Positions 20,419 to 30,484 are shown, counted from the stretch's first letter. The stretch is 64,000 nt of DNA from Pectobacterium versatile (GCF_020166435.1 NZ_JAINZP010000015.1:1-64000), one strand, 5' to 3'. Notes: generated by a model not told the origin, from the letters alone. A program made the numbers and translations.

Positions 20419-21065
20419 TACCGGGGCTGTGTTCCTAATGATTGAGTACCGGGAACCTGAATTGCCGCTTGCTGATCGTCCTGCGGCAGAGCGTGCTCGG
20501 CATGCAGCCGACGCTGTAATTCGTAGTCCTGCAAAATGGCGTTAAGGCGATTGCGCTGCATATCGGATTTTTGCTGACCGCTGTTAGGGGCAACATTTTC
20601 TGACGGCACGCCCAGACTCACTGGAGAGGCGGTGCCCATAGCAGGTAAGGTGCTGAACACGCCGGATTCCACAACATGTTCAGAAGCATTACCCTGCTGG
20701 TAATTTTGTACGCCGACAATCACCGCTAAAGATACGCAGGCTGCGACACCGACTTGCGTCAGTTGGCTGCCCCACGGGCGGATTTTGTGCCAGAAAGGCA
20801 TCTTCGTCCACTCAACAGGTTGTGGCTGAGATTCAGGCTGCGCTTGTGGAACCAAACGAACAGGTTCTTTTTCGATTGCAGCGGCAACGCGAGAAGCGAT
20901 GTCCAGGTGGATCACGTTTTCACTCACATCACCACGCATCACATCACGAATCAGATGATAACTTTGCCAACTTTGCTGCAACGCGTCATCCCGTGACAGT
21001 GCGCCTAACAGTTCGGAATCTACTGCTTCGCCATCCATTAAAGCGGAAAGTTTCTCTTTCTGCAT
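20418..21065 (-). CDS. rseA: Anti-sigma-E factor RseA
   Basis: Membrane-spanning inhibitor of sigma-E; sequential DegS/RseP cleavage releases the sigma factor under envelope stress. 215 residues. The cytoplasmic N-terminus MQKEKLSALMDGEAVDSELL binds sigma-E. A single membrane segment lies near residues 101-118 (VGVAACVSLAVIVGVQ), and the periplasmic tail ends in Gln-rich sequence. It lies 59 bp downstream of rpoE. Confidence 0.97.
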   Translation of the reverse strand: MQKEKLSALMDGEAVDSELLGALSRDDALQQSWQSYHLIRDVMRGDVSENVIHLDIASRVAAAIEKEPVRLVPQAQPESQPQPVEWTKMPFWHKIRPWGSQLTQVGVAACVSLAVIVGVQNYQQGNASEHVVESGVFSTLPAMGTASPVSLGVPSENVAPNSGQQKSDMQRNRLNAILQDYELQRRLHAEHALPQDDQQAAIQVPGTQSLGTQPR

Positions 21066-21124
21066 ACCGACACCCTTACCTTGTCAAATCCATCATTAGT
21101 CATGCGGATAGCTGAAAACGCTCG

Positions 21125-21700
21125 CTAGCGCTGAATAAGCGGTTGTACTTTATTATCAATCGCTTCCCGAGCCCGGAAAATACGAGAACGAACAGTGCCG
21201 ACGGGACAATCCATAATCACGGCGATCTCTTCGTAGCTTAAACCGTCCAACTCACGCAGCGTAATCGCTAAACGTAAATCTTCCGGTAGAGACTCGATAG
21301 TTCGGAAAACGATGCTTCGTAATTCCTCTGACAACATTAAATTCTCAGGGTTCGATATTTCTTTCAGTGCGCCCGCATTTTCATAGTTTTCCGCGTCATT
21401 AGCATCAATGTCGCTGGACGGCGGACGGCGGCCCTGAGCTACCAAATAATTCTTGGCCGTATTCACTGCGATACGATACAGCCATGTATAGAACGCACTA
21501 TCGCCGCGGAATGACTCTAACGCGCGATAGGCTTTAATAAACGATTCCTGTACCACGTCCGGCACGTCCCCTTGGGGAACATACCGCGATACCAGGCTCG
21601 CTACCTTATGCTGATAACGAACGACCAACAAGTTAAACGATTTTTGATCGCCTTTTTGGACTCGCTCGACCAGAACCTGATCTGCCAGTTGCTCGCTCAT
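21125..21700 (-). CDS. rpoE: RNA polymerase sigma-E factor
   Basis: Extracytoplasmic-function sigma factor for envelope stress. 191 residues, matching the E. coli length. Region 2 (YQHKVASLVSRY...DVVQESFIKAYRALESF) and region 4 (LPEDLRLAITLRELDGLSYEEIA) are clear. It heads the rpoE-rseABC operon and is preceded by its own sigma-E promoter and a short coupled leader ORF. Confidence 0.98.
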   Translation of the reverse strand: MSEQLADQVLVERVQKGDQKSFNLLVVRYQHKVASLVSRYVPQGDVPDVVQESFIKAYRALESFRGDSAFYTWLYRIAVNTAKNYLVAQGRRPPSSDIDANDAENYENAGALKEISNPENLMLSEELRSIVFRTIESLPEDLRLAITLRELDGLSYEEIAVIMDCPVGTVRSRIFRAREAIDNKVQPLIQR

Positions 21701-21765
21701 CCGAGGTAATCTCTACTCAAACCGTTCTCCACGCGTAAAATAGTACTGCCAGCTATATCAATCAT
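21697..21765 (-). CDS. Short rpoE leader peptide (RseD-like, 22 aa)
   Basis: A 22-codon frame starting MIDIAGSTILRV that ends in a TGA overlapping the rpoE ATG (ATGA). It lies about 13 bases after the predicted sigma-E start site. In E. coli a leader ORF called rseD is translationally coupled to rpoE. Position and stop/start overlap match, but I cannot confirm sequence homology. GGAG lies a little far upstream (about 12 bases). Confidence 0.5.
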   Translation of the reverse strand: MIDIAGSTILRVENGLSRDYLG

Positions 21766-21784
21766 ATTTAGAGCAAGCTCCTAA

Positions 21785-21812
21785 TTAGAACCAAGACATT
21801 CAATAAAGTTCC
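21785..21812 (-). promoter_or_regulatory. Sigma-E promoter of rpoE-rseABC
   Basis: Reading leftward, GGAACTT, a 16-base spacer and TCTAA match the sigma-E consensus (GGAACTT-N16-TCTRA) closely. It sits about 85 bp before rpoE, as expected for autoregulation. Confidence 0.85.
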
Positions 21813-22061
21813 GGGTCATCATTTTTCTTTTGCTTAGCGCCGTTACTCGTCTTTGCGATGCGTACCTATGACGCATTCTCTTCATCTGAGGCTCTACGCT
21901 CCTCCGAGGATGATACGATAAATCCGGGGCCTTCGCACGATTCAGCATGCCCCTTCCTTCGCTTATTTATAGCGTAGAGATGGGGATAAAAACCAATACA
22001 GCAATCAGCCGTTGGGTGCTACCATCGGATTTCCTCTTCTTTTTGCATCCACGACACGACC
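21813..22061. other. Upstream region between the rpoE sigma-E promoter and nadB
   Basis: About 250 bp with no gene. It should hold further rpoE promoters and the nadB promoter on the other strand. The segment 21890-21960 contains partial inverted repeats rich in GAGG/CCTC. I cannot name a NadR or other operator with confidence. Confidence 0.4.
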
Positions 22062-23663
22062 ATGCAAACGACCACTGAATACGTCTGTGATGTTTTAATC
22101 ATTGGCAGCGGTGCTGCCGGGCTTTCACTGGCGCTGCGTCTGGCTTCACAAGCCAACGTGACGGTATTAAGCAAAGGCCCGCTCAACGAAGGCGCAACGT
22201 TTTATGCTCAAGGTGGCATCGCCGCCGTTTTCGATGAAACCGACACGATTGACTCTCATATCGAAGATACCCTGATCGCCGGCGATGGCCTGTGTGAACG
22301 GGAAGCCGTTGAGTTTATCGCCAGCAATGCCAAACACTGCGTGCAATGGCTTATCGAACAAGGCGTGCTATTCGATACCGAAACCAGCACCAGCGGCGAA
22401 GAACGTTACCATCTCACGCGCGAAGGTGGTCACAGCCATCGTCGAATTCTGCACGCGGCGGATGCAACCGGAAAAGAAGTGGAAAACACGCTGGTGCAGA
22501 AAGCGCTATCTCATCCGAATATTCGGATTATGGAGCGCTGCAACGCCGTCGATTTGATTACCTCGAATAAGCTGGGTTTGCCCGGCACACGCCGCATTGT
22601 CGGTGCTTATATATGGAACCGTGAACGGGAGCGCGTAGAATCCTGCCGAGCGAAAACGGTGGTTTTAGCGACCGGTGGCGCATCCAAAGTTTATCAATAC
22701 ACCACGAATCCCGATATTTCCTCTGGTGATGGCATCGCCATGGCCTGGCGTGCGGGTTGCCGCGTGGCAAATCTGGAGTTCAATCAGTTTCACCCGACCT
22801 GCCTGTTCCACCCACAGGCACGAAACTTCCTGCTAACGGAAGCGCTGCGCGGTGAAGGCGCGTACCTTAAACGTCCTGACGGTACACGTTTTATGCCCGA
22901 TTTCGATGCAAGAGGCGAATTGGCCCCGCGTGACGTGGTCGCCCGGGCGATTGACCATGAGATGAAACGGCTTGGCGCAGACTGCATGTATCTGGATATC
23001 AGCCACAAGCCCGAAACATTCATCAAACAGCACTTCCCCACTATCGATGAAAAGCTACAGTCTCTCGGCATCGATCTGACGCGTGAGCCGATACCGATCG
23101 TCCCCGCGGCACACTACACCTGCGGTGGCGTGCTGGTCGATCAGCACGGCCGTACCGATCTTGACGGCCTGTATGCGATTGGCGAAGTCAGCTATACCGG
23201 TTTGCATGGCGCAAACCGCATGGCATCCAATTCACTGCTGGAGTGCCTGGTTTACGGCTGGTCAGCCGCTGAGGATATTTTGCAGCGCTTACCGCAAATC
23301 AAAGCAGTGAAAAAGTTACCGGATTGGGATGAAAGCCAGGTCGACAACTCCGACGAACAAGTGGTGATCCAGCATAACTGGCACGAGTTGCGCCTGTTTA
23401 TGTGGGATTATGTAGGGATCGTGCGGACGACTAAGCGGCTGGAGCGTGCACAGCGCCGCATTCAACTCCTTCAGCAGGAAATCAATGAGTACTACGCCCA
23501 CTTCCGCATTTCCAACAATTTGCTGGAACTGCGTAATCTGGTGCAGGTTGCCGAACTCATCGTCCGCTGCGCATTGGAAAGAAAAGAAAGCCGCGGGCTG
23601 CATTACACACTGGACTACCCAGAACAGTTCAACGCCCCAACGCCAACCATTCTGGTGCCGTAG
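22062..23663 (+). CDS. nadB: L-aspartate oxidase
   Basis: FAD enzyme that oxidises L-aspartate to iminoaspartate, the first step of de novo NAD synthesis. 533 residues, close to E. coli. An FAD-binding dinucleotide fold sits at the N-terminus ([12 protein letters not shown], 11-22). The flavoprotein motifs [24 protein letters not shown] and [22 protein letters not shown] follow. Divergent from rpoE, a conserved enterobacterial layout. Confidence 0.97.
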   Translation: MQTTTEYVCDVLIIGSGAAGLSLALRLASQANVTVLSKGPLNEGATFYAQGGIAAVFDETDTIDSHIEDTLIAGDGLCEREAVEFIASNAKHCVQWLIEQGVLFDTETSTSGEERYHLTREGGHSHRRILHAADATGKEVENTLVQKALSHPNIRIMERCNAVDLITSNKLGLPGTRRIVGAYIWNRERERVESCRAKTVVLATGGASKVYQYTTNPDISSGDGIAMAWRAGCRVANLEFNQFHPTCLFHPQARNFLLTEALRGEGAYLKRPDGTRFMPDFDARGELAPRDVVARAIDHEMKRLGADCMYLDISHKPETFIKQHFPTIDEKLQSLGIDLTREPIPIVPAAHYTCGGVLVDQHGRTDLDGLYAIGEVSYTGLHGANRMASNSLLECLVYGWSAAEDILQRLPQIKAVKKLPDWDESQVDNSDEQVVIQHNWHELRLFMWDYVGIVRTTKRLERAQRRIQLLQQEINEYYAHFRISNNLLELRNLVQVAELIVRCALERKESRGLHYTLDYPEQFNAPTPTILVP

Positions 23664-23703
23664 TTCATAAAAAATAACTCATAAAAATAGTTCACTCAGC
23701 AAA

Positions 23704-23730
23704 GGCAGACGCAGCAACAAGGCGTCTGCC
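23704..23730. terminator. Hairpin between convergent nadB and trmN
   Basis: Perfect 9-bp stem GGCAGACGC/GCGTCTGCC with a nine-base loop between two convergent genes. The T-run is poor, so it may work with Rho or only as a transcript-end stabiliser. Confidence 0.5.
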
Positions 23731-23732
23731 AT

Positions 23733-24479
23733 CTACATAAAGAGATAAAAATCTTTTGTCAGCCGCTGGAAAGCCGTCGAGTAGCATCTTTCTGCATCAC
23801 TAATTACCAGTGAGGAATTCACACATTCTCTTTCCTGACGAGATAGCGCCAGCAAAACGCGATGCGCAGGTTTCTCTTCCTGCTCCGATACGCGAAGCTG
23901 CTGGTGAACATACCAATTGTTCTGCTGCGCGAGCGGAATAAAAGACCCAGCAACCTGAACCGGCAGCACCACGCAGAAAAGACCTTCAGGCATTAGCAAC
24001 TGATGAGCACAGCGTAACAGCGCTTCATGGGTTAACAGGGTGGTATAGCGAGCCTGATCGCGCTGAGCCGATCCGCACGCGATCCCCGGCGGGAAGTAAG
24101 GCGGGTTACTGATAATCAACGAATAGTCGGCGGCTCGCGTCTCAGCAAAACCGACGATATCCTCAGCATACACCGTGATTCTGTCAGCCCATGGCGAGGT
24201 GGAAATGTTCTCCTTCGCCTGCTGGCTGGCGGCACTATCCAGCTCGACGGCGTCAATCCGAACATGCGATTCAGAACGTTGCGCCAGCATCAGCGCGAGA
24301 AGACCAGAACCGCTACCGATATCCAGGATCCGCGAGGCTGAAGACACCGGCGTCCAGGCTCCCAGCAAAATACCGTCGGTCCCCACCTTCATGGCACAGC
24401 GATCGTGCGCCACAAAGAATTGCTTGAAGGTAAAACCATCCCGACGCAATGTCAGTTTATTATCAGCCTGATGACTCAT
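23733..24479 (-). CDS. trmN: tRNA1(Val) (adenine(37)-N6)-methyltransferase
   Basis: Methylates N6 of A37 in tRNA-Val, with SAM as donor (yfiC in E. coli). 248 residues. Class I methyltransferase fold with the SAM-binding motif DIGSGSGL (53-60), the acidic loop VELDSAAS and the N6-adenine catalytic motif NPPY (125-128). Divergent from srmB, as in E. coli. Its substrate tRNA-Val is encoded three times elsewhere in the window. Confidence 0.93.
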   Translation of the reverse strand: MSHQADNKLTLRRDGFTFKQFFVAHDRCAMKVGTDGILLGAWTPVSSASRILDIGSGSGLLALMLAQRSESHVRIDAVELDSAASQQAKENISTSPWADRITVYAEDIVGFAETRAADYSLIISNPPYFPPGIACGSAQRDQARYTTLLTHEALLRCAHQLLMPEGLFCVVLPVQVAGSFIPLAQQNNWYVHQQLRVSEQEEKPAHRVLLALSRQERECVNSSLVISDAERCYSTAFQRLTKDFYLFM

Positions 24480-24560
24480 GAAAATAAGATTCCAAATGCA
24501 AACCGCAGTAGCATAGGTGAAACATCAATGCAGGAAAAGTGCCGATGTCTGCTTAAACAG

Positions 24561-24589
24561 GTGAAGAAACCGGCCAATCCGTCTATAAT
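24561..24589 (+). promoter_or_regulatory. Likely srmB promoter
   Basis: TATAAT at 24584-24589, with GTGAAG as a weak -35 at 24561-24566 and a 17-base spacer, 25 bp before the srmB ATG. Confidence 0.5.
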
Positions 24590-24613
24590 CGGCGCCCCAA
24601 ATAGAGGTAGACC

Positions 24614-25939
24614 ATGACTGTAACCAATTTTTCCGAGCTCGATCTTGATGAAAGCCTGTTAGACGCCCTGCGTGACATGGGCTACGAGCGCCCGACCGTG
24701 ATTCAGGCAGAGGCGATCCCTCCGGCGATGGAAGGCCGCGACGTCCTAGGCTCCGCGCCAACAGGAACAGGTAAAACCGCCGCCTATCTGCTGCCGGTTT
24801 TGCAGCATCTTATCGATTTCCCTCGTAAAAAATCGGGTCCACCTCGTATTCTGATCCTCACGCCAACCCGTGAGCTCGCCATGCAGGTGGCCGATCAGGC
24901 GCGAGCGTTTGCTGCACATACGCACCTGGATATCGCCACGATCACTGGCGGCGTAGCCTACATGAACCACGCAGAAGTCTTCAGTGAAAATCAGGATATC
25001 GTCGTCGCGACGACGGGCCGTCTGCTGCAATACATTAAAGAAGAAAACTTCGATTGCCGCGCGGTAGAAACGCTGATTCTGGATGAAGCGGACAGAATGC
25101 TGGATATGGGCTTCGCCCAGGATATTGAACACATCGCCGGAGAAACCCGCTGGCGCAAGCAAACGCTGCTGTTTTCTGCGACGCTGGAAGGGGACGCGAT
25201 CAAAGATTTCGCCGAGCGCCTGCTCAATGAACCTGTTGAAATCGAATCCGACCCATCGCGTCGGGAACGTAAAAAAATTCTGCAATGGTATTACCGCGCC
25301 GACGATCTCAAACACAAAACGGCGCTGCTCTGCCACCAGTTAAAACAGCCTGACGTAACGCGTTCTATCGTCTTTGTACGCAAGCGTGAGCGTGTGCATG
25401 AGCTAGTTGCCTGGCTGCGTGAAGCGGGCATTAACTCCTGCTATCTCGAAGGCGAAATGGTGCAGGCCAAACGTAATGAGGCGATCAAACGTCTCAGTGA
25501 CGGGCGTGTCAACGTGCTGGTAGCAACGGATATCGCGGCACGCGGTATTGATATTAACGATGTCAGCCACGTATTTAACTTCGATTTGCCGCGCACCTCG
25601 GACACCTATCTTCACCGTATCGGTCGTACTGGTCGCGCCGGTCGTAAAGGCTGTGCTATCTCTTTTGTCGAAGCACACGACCATCTGCTGCTGGGAAAAA
25701 TCAGTCGCTACTTGAATGAACCGCTAAAACCGCGCGTCATTGAAGAACTCCGCCCAGAGACGAAAGCACCAAGCGCCAAAACGACGGGTAAACCGTCGAA
25801 AAAAGTACTGGCTAAACGACAAGAGAAAAAAGAGAAGGAAAAAGAAAAGGTTAAGGTAAAAGTTCGCCAGCGCGATGCTAAAAATGTGGGTAAGCGTCGT
25901 CAACCAACGCAGAAAACCGACGAACCCTCTGCCAAATAA
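24614..25939 (+). CDS. srmB: DEAD-box RNA helicase SrmB
   Basis: ATP-dependent RNA helicase that assists early 50S ribosomal subunit assembly. 441 residues. Q motif near residue 31; Walker A APTGTGKT (48-55); DEAD (157-160); SAT (188-190); HRIGRTGRAGR in the second RecA domain. The last ~70 residues are a Lys/Glu-rich basic tail (KKEKEKEKVKVKVRQRD), as in SrmB, probably for RNA binding. Confidence 0.96.
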   Translation: MTVTNFSELDLDESLLDALRDMGYERPTVIQAEAIPPAMEGRDVLGSAPTGTGKTAAYLLPVLQHLIDFPRKKSGPPRILILTPTRELAMQVADQARAFAAHTHLDIATITGGVAYMNHAEVFSENQDIVVATTGRLLQYIKEENFDCRAVETLILDEADRMLDMGFAQDIEHIAGETRWRKQTLLFSATLEGDAIKDFAERLLNEPVEIESDPSRRERKKILQWYYRADDLKHKTALLCHQLKQPDVTRSIVFVRKRERVHELVAWLREAGINSCYLEGEMVQAKRNEAIKRLSDGRVNVLVATDIAARGIDINDVSHVFNFDLPRTSDTYLHRIGRTGRAGRKGCAISFVEAHDHLLLGKISRYLNEPLKPRVIEELRPETKAPSAKTTGKPSKKVLAKRQEKKEKEKEKVKVKVRQRDAKNVGKRRQPTQKTDEPSAK

Positions 25940-25961
25940 AATTTATATAAAATAGAGATAT

Positions 25962-25988
25962 AAAAAAGGGAGCCTCGGCTCCCTTTTT
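25962..25988. terminator. Terminator between convergent srmB and grcA
   Basis: GGGAGC/GCTCCC stem extended by A and T runs on the two sides; it can work in both directions. Confidence 0.85.
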
Positions 25989-26001
25989 GTTAAGGCTTGA
26001 A

Positions 26002-26385
26002 TTACAGGCTTGCGGTAAAAGTACGAGCGATAACGTCGCGCTGCTGTTCTGGCGTCAGTGAGTTGAAACGCACAGCGTAGCCAGATACGCGAATGGTCAG
26101 CTGCGGATAATTTTCCGGATGCTTAACCGCATCTTCCAGCGTCTCACGGCGCAGAACGTTTACGTTCAGGTGTTGACCGCCTTCCACACGCACTTCAGGT
26201 TTGATTTCCAGCGGAATTTCACGATACTCGATCTGACCCAGATCGCTCACCGGAACGATTTGATCTTCGCTATAACCTGATTTAGCACACACGCAACGCG
26301 CCTGTGATTTTTCTTCATCCAGCAACCAGAAGGAATTGATCAGCGCGCTGTCGTTAGCCTTGGTGATTTGAATACCAGTAACCAT
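26002..26385 (-). CDS. grcA: Autonomous glycyl radical cofactor GrcA (YfiD)
   Basis: Small protein that carries a glycyl radical and restores activity to oxygen-damaged pyruvate formate-lyase. 127 residues. It is homologous to the C-terminal part of PflB, with the radical loop RVSGYAVRF (Gly102). Two FNR-like sites lie upstream, consistent with strong anaerobic induction. Confidence 0.97.
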   Translation of the reverse strand: MVTGIQITKANDSALINSFWLLDEEKSQARCVCAKSGYSEDQIVPVSDLGQIEYREIPLEIKPEVRVEGGQHLNVNVLRRETLEDAVKHPENYPQLTIRVSGYAVRFNSLTPEQQRDVIARTFTASL

Positions 26386-26504
26386 AATTGCCTCCGTAAA
26401 ACGGCGTGTTATTGTCTTAGTTAAAAACTAACTGAGTAAAAATCGCTATCAGCAAAAAACTGCTAAATTTCGTAACGATCGTATAAAACCGTTTGTATCT
26501 GCCT

Positions 26505-26510
26505 CTTATA
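26505..26510 (-). promoter_or_regulatory. Candidate -10 of grcA
   Basis: TATAAG on the minus strand. A start site about seven bases downstream would put the nearer FNR site at roughly -41, the class II activating position. Confidence 0.55.
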
Positions 26511-26534
26511 TACCAGCCTGATAACCAGACATCC

Positions 26535-26548
26535 TTGACTTAAATCAA
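26535..26548. promoter_or_regulatory. FNR site I upstream of grcA
   Basis: TTGAC-N4-ATCAA, one mismatch from the FNR consensus TTGAT-N4-ATCAA. Centred at 26541.5, exactly 53 bp from a second site. E. coli yfiD has FNR sites at -40.5 and -93.5, the same spacing. Confidence 0.8.
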
Positions 26549-26587
26549 TTTTAAAACCCCACAGCTTAGCGTACTGATGGCAATATA

Positions 26588-26601
26588 TTGTTTTATATCA
26601 A
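26588..26601. promoter_or_regulatory. FNR site II upstream of grcA
   Basis: TTGTT-N4-ATCAA, centred at 26594.5. It matches the position of the upstream FNR site in E. coli yfiD, which reduces activation under full anaerobiosis. Confidence 0.75.
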
Positions 26602-26762
26602 TTTTACCAACACACCGAATTGCAAATATTTTTGTAAATTTTCAATTTTTTTTCAAAAAAAGGTCATTTCATCCCGACAATAGCGGTTACGGTTTTACCT
26701 CGGGACGATAGATCGGTAAGCTACCGACAACACCATTCAACCTATAAAAAAAAGAGTGCATG

Positions 26763-27449
26763 ATGGCGACCTCTCTCACCTGGCATGACGTGCTGGCACA
26801 AGAAAAGCAGCAGCCTTACTTCATTAACACCCTTGAATTCGTTGGGAAAGAACGTGCAGCGGGTAAAACTATCTATCCCCCGCAGAAGGATGTTTTCAAC
26901 GCGTTCCGCTTTACTGAACTGCATCAGGTCAAAGTCGTCATTCTCGGGCAAGATCCCTATCACGGCCCGAATCAGGCGCACGGGCTGTCATTTTCTGTAC
27001 GTCCGGGCGTACCCGCTCCGCCTTCTCTGGGTAATATTTATAAAGAATTGGCGAGCGACATCCCTGGATTTGAAATTCCACGACACGGTTTTCTACAAAG
27101 CTGGGCAGAGCAAGGCGTTTTACTGCTCAACACGGTATTAACCGTTGAAGCTGGACAGGCACACTCGCATGCTAATTTGGGCTGGGAAACGTTTACTGAC
27201 CGCGTCATCGCGGCATTGAATGAACAGCGGGAAGGCCTGGTCTTTCTGCTGTGGGGCTCTCATGCACAGAAAAAAGGCAACATCATTGACCAGCAGCGCC
27301 ACCATATTCTGAAATCGCCGCACCCTTCCCCACTGTCTGCACACCGTGGTTTCTTGGGCTGTAAGCATTTTTCTCAGGCTAATCAGCTTTTGGAACAGCA
27401 AGGGCTGTCGCCAATAGACTGGACGCCAAGGCTTCCAGAAGAGGCTTAA
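26763..27449 (+). CDS. ung: Uracil-DNA glycosylase
   Basis: Removes uracil from DNA in base-excision repair. 228 residues from [15 protein letters not shown], which aligns with the E. coli start; an ATG immediately before it is also in frame. The water-activating loop GQDPYHG contains Asp64 and the second catalytic loop [10 protein letters not shown] contains His187. Full length, with no signs of damage. Confidence 0.97.
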   Translation: MATSLTWHDVLAQEKQQPYFINTLEFVGKERAAGKTIYPPQKDVFNAFRFTELHQVKVVILGQDPYHGPNQAHGLSFSVRPGVPAPPSLGNIYKELASDIPGFEIPRHGFLQSWAEQGVLLLNTVLTVEAGQAHSHANLGWETFTDRVIAALNEQREGLVFLLWGSHAQKKGNIIDQQRHHILKSPHPSPLSAHRGFLGCKHFSQANQLLEQQGLSPIDWTPRLPEEA

Positions 27450-27497
27450 GCGATAACGGGTTGGTTGTCTTCAAAAAAACGAAGGCGGCCAACTGTC

Positions 27498-27567
27498 GTT
27501 TACAAAGGATGGTTTACAAAGGATGGTTTACAAAGGATGGTTTACAAGGAATTGTTTACAAGAAATA
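27498..27567. repeat. Five tandem 14-bp repeats after ung
   Basis: Units of GTTTACAAAGGATG type start at 27498, 27512, 27526, 27540 and 27554. The first three are essentially identical and the last two diverge. Non-coding spacer between ung and the tRNA-Ala genes; a candidate variable-number repeat. Confidence 0.85.
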
Positions 27568-27652
27568 GCTGACTAATGTATTGAGCAAATAAAAACGTTG
27601 ATTGAATGCAGATATATCGAGAAAGGGATAAATAAGAGTGAATTCGATGATT

Positions 27653-27728
<76 letters not shown>

Positions 27729-27775
27729 ACAACGTGTGGAATGTTCGTGATAATCAACCAAACAGAGGGAGTGTT

Positions 27776-27851
<76 letters not shown>

Positions 27852-27899
27852 GTATCTTACAGCATCACCGCAAAGGCAAGTACTGTGCGAACGCGTCGC

Positions 27900-27928
27900 A
27901 TAATATGAAACCCGATTCGCAGTGTCAA
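27900..27928 (-). promoter_or_regulatory. Promoter of the tRNA-Ala pair
   Basis: Reading leftward: TTGACA (27923-27928), 17-base spacer, TATTAT (27900-27905), then a GC-rich discriminator (GCGACGCG) typical of stringently controlled stable-RNA promoters. About 48 bp before the first tRNA. Confidence 0.85.
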
Positions 27929-28102
27929 CGGCTAAATCCGGTTATCCGATTAACCGCTGAAAAAGACGCCAAAGGTGAGGAAAAACAGGCGGCGATTTCG
28001 ATGTCATCTCATCATAAGCACAATAAAAAAGCTGCTAACGATAACGCGATTTATTATCATCATTTCACGTTACGCTTCTGCCTCTTATATAAGCCTCATC
28101 AC

Positions 28103-28987
28103 ATGCGCTATTTTCCTATGATTGTATTTTCTCTGATGGTATCTGCCTCTGGCATGTTGCCTGTTCGGGCGCAGCCAACCATTCCTGATATGACCGAACA
28201 AGCAAAAGCTCAATTTGAGATCAAGCACGTTGAAATGAAAAGCGATGCACAGCATGTCTATCGGCTTTTCATCGCGCAGCCCCGCCAACCCGCACCTGAA
28301 GGCGGTTATCCGGTTCTATACATGCTGGATGGCAACGCTCAGTTTCCCGTTGCCGTAAACAGCTACAATGCAAAAAATGGCGCAGCACCGCTGATTATCG
28401 CCATCGGTTATCCAATCGATAAACCTTACGATGTTCCCGCCAGAACGCGCGACTACACGCCGCCGACAACGCTCACCGATCCAGATTTTGCCGCAGGCGG
28501 CGAAGCCGAAGCGTTTTATCAATTCCTGCAATCCACGGTAAAGCCCTGGGTTGAAACGAACTACGCTGTAAATAAGCAAAAACAAACGCTGGCCGGGCAC
28601 TCTTTCGGCGGTCTGTTTACGCTCTATACGCTGTTTAACCACACCGAATTTTTCCAGCGTTATGTTGCCGCAAGCCCGTCTATCTGGTGGGGAAATGGCG
28701 TTGTGATTCCGGCAAGAACGCCGCTGCTCGCTACACCACCGCTGTCAATAACCGTCACGGCAGGGGCAAATGAAGATGAGCCAGCCAAAACGCAGGCGGG
28801 TAAACCCGTTGATGAAAAGCGGGCAGAACGGATCAGCCAAAGAAAAATGGTGGAAAGAGCAACGGCACTGGTCGCACAGCTCAACGAACAAGGCACAAAA
28901 GCCGACTTTATTCTGTTCCCCGGTAAAGGCCACGGCGACGTGATCCCCGATGCCATCGGTAAAGCGGTTGCTATCGCCGGTCAATAA
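28103..28987 (+). CDS. Secreted alpha/beta-hydrolase, IroE/Fes-like esterase
   Basis: Probable periplasmic serine esterase of the siderophore-esterase (IroE, DUF/esterase D-like) group; the substrate cannot be read from sequence. 294 residues from MRYFPMIVFSLMVSASG, giving a signal peptide cut near VRA. Nucleophile elbow GHSFGG (Ser167) and a late His in GKGHGD (His277). The frame is open back to an ATG at 27905, but that would place the start inside the tRNA promoter, so I prefer 28103. No clear ribosome-binding site supports either. A strong terminator follows, shared with gltX. Confidence 0.75.
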   Translation: MRYFPMIVFSLMVSASGMLPVRAQPTIPDMTEQAKAQFEIKHVEMKSDAQHVYRLFIAQPRQPAPEGGYPVLYMLDGNAQFPVAVNSYNAKNGAAPLIIAIGYPIDKPYDVPARTRDYTPPTTLTDPDFAAGGEAEAFYQFLQSTVKPWVETNYAVNKQKQTLAGHSFGGLFTLYTLFNHTEFFQRYVAASPSIWWGNGVVIPARTPLLATPPLSITVTAGANEDEPAKTQAGKPVDEKRAERISQRKMVERATALVAQLNEQGTKADFILFPGKGHGDVIPDAIGKAVAIAGQ

Positions 28988-29009
28988 TTCCCATAGCACG
29001 CCATAAAAA

Positions 29010-29040
29010 AATGAACCCCAGCTTCTGGCCGGGGTTCATT
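29010..29040. terminator. Bidirectional terminator between esterase and gltX
   Basis: Ten-base-pair stem AATGAACCCC/GGGGTTCATT with an 11-base loop, A-run to the left and T-run to the right. Confidence 0.85.
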
Positions 29041-29068
29041 TTATATAACGCTATTCACGCGATAACGA

Positions 29069-30484
29069 TTACTGCTGCGCTTCGCGCTCGGCGATGAACG
29101 CCAGTGCTTTATCAATACGCGCCAGCGAACGCTGTTGACCAATCGCGTGCACCGTAACGTCAACGCCTGGAGACTGACCCGCGCCCGTTACCGCAACACG
29201 CAGCGGCATACCGACTTTACCCATGCCCTGGCCCAACTCATCCGCCGTGCCCTGAATGGCGTGGTGGATGTTCTCCGGCGTCCAGCTCTTAATCGCAGCC
29301 AGTTTCTCGCGAACCAGTTCAAGCGGCTGACGCGCAACCGGGCGCAGATGTTTCTTCGCGGCATCAGCATCAAACTCAGCAAAATCTTCATAGAAATAAC
29401 GGCAAGAATCCGCCATTTCTTTCAGCGTCTTGCAACGTTCGCCCAGCAAACCAACCAGCTCGCTCAACTGCGGCCCGGTACGGGTATCAATCCCTGCCTG
29501 CTCGATATGCCATGACAGATGCGTCGCCACGTATTCTGCGGGTAAATGGTTAATATAGTGATGGTTCAACCATTGCAGCTTCTCGGTATTGAAAGCACTC
29601 GCCGATTTGTTCACAGCGTCCAGCGAGAACAGCGATTTCATTTCATCAATAGAGAAGATTTCCTGATCGCCAGAAGACCAGCCTAAACGCACCAGATAGT
29701 TCAGCAGTGCTTCCGGCAAATAGCCGTCATCGCGGTATTGCATTACGCCAACAGCGCCGTGACGTTTGGACAATTTCTTACCGTCGTCGCCCAGAATCAT
29801 CGACACATGCGCATATTCGGGCACGGGTGCGCCCAGCGCTTTCAGGATGTTGATCTGACGCGGCGTGTTGTTGATATGGTCTTCACCACGGATAACGTGC
29901 GTGATTTCCATATCCCAGTCATCGATAACGACACAGAAATTGTAGGTCGGTGAACCGTCAGTACGGCGAATAATCAGATCATCGAGTTCCTGATTGCTGA
30001 ATTCGATCGGCCCGCGAATGCGGTCATTGAAGATGACAGAGCCTTCCTGCGGGTTGAGGAAACGCACAACGTGCGGCTCATTATCAGCATGATGTTCGTG
30101 AGAACCACGGCAACAGCCGTCGTAACGTGGCTTATCACCATTTTCCATCTGCTGCTCACGCAGCGCTTCCAGACGCTCTTTAGAACAGTAGCACTTATAT
30201 GCCGTACCGTTTTCCAGCATCTGGTCAATAACCGCGTTGTAACGGTCAAAGCGTTTAGTCTGGTAGTACGGGCCTTCATCCCAGTTCAGGCTCAGCCAGT
30301 TCATACCATCCATAATGGCATCAATCGCGTCCTGAGTTGAACGCTCCAGATCGGTATCTTCAATACGCAGCACAAACTCGCCGTCATGATGACGGGCAAA
30401 CAACCAAGAGTACAGTGCGGTGCGAGCGCCGCCGACGTGAAGATAGCCAGTAGGACTAGGGGCGAAACGGGTTTTGATTTTCAT
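29069..30484 (-). CDS. gltX: Glutamyl-tRNA synthetase
   Basis: Charges tRNA-Glu. 471 residues, class I synthetase. HIGH-type motif HVGG at 16-19 in [14 protein letters not shown], and KMSKS-type motif KLSKR at 237-241. Cys/His residues near 98-130 (CYCSKE...CCRGSHEHH) would bind the structural zinc. Flanked by tRNA genes on the opposite strand, as in E. coli. Confidence 0.98.
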   Translation of the reverse strand: MKIKTRFAPSPTGYLHVGGARTALYSWLFARHHDGEFVLRIEDTDLERSTQDAIDAIMDGMNWLSLNWDEGPYYQTKRFDRYNAVIDQMLENGTAYKCYCSKERLEALREQQMENGDKPRYDGCCRGSHEHHADNEPHVVRFLNPQEGSVIFNDRIRGPIEFSNQELDDLIIRRTDGSPTYNFCVVIDDWDMEITHVIRGEDHINNTPRQINILKALGAPVPEYAHVSMILGDDGKKLSKRHGAVGVMQYRDDGYLPEALLNYLVRLGWSSGDQEIFSIDEMKSLFSLDAVNKSASAFNTEKLQWLNHHYINHLPAEYVATHLSWHIEQAGIDTRTGPQLSELVGLLGERCKTLKEMADSCRYFYEDFAEFDADAAKKHLRPVARQPLELVREKLAAIKSWTPENIHHAIQGTADELGQGMGKVGMPLRVAVTGAGQSPGVDVTVHAIGQQRSLARIDKALAFIAEREAQQ

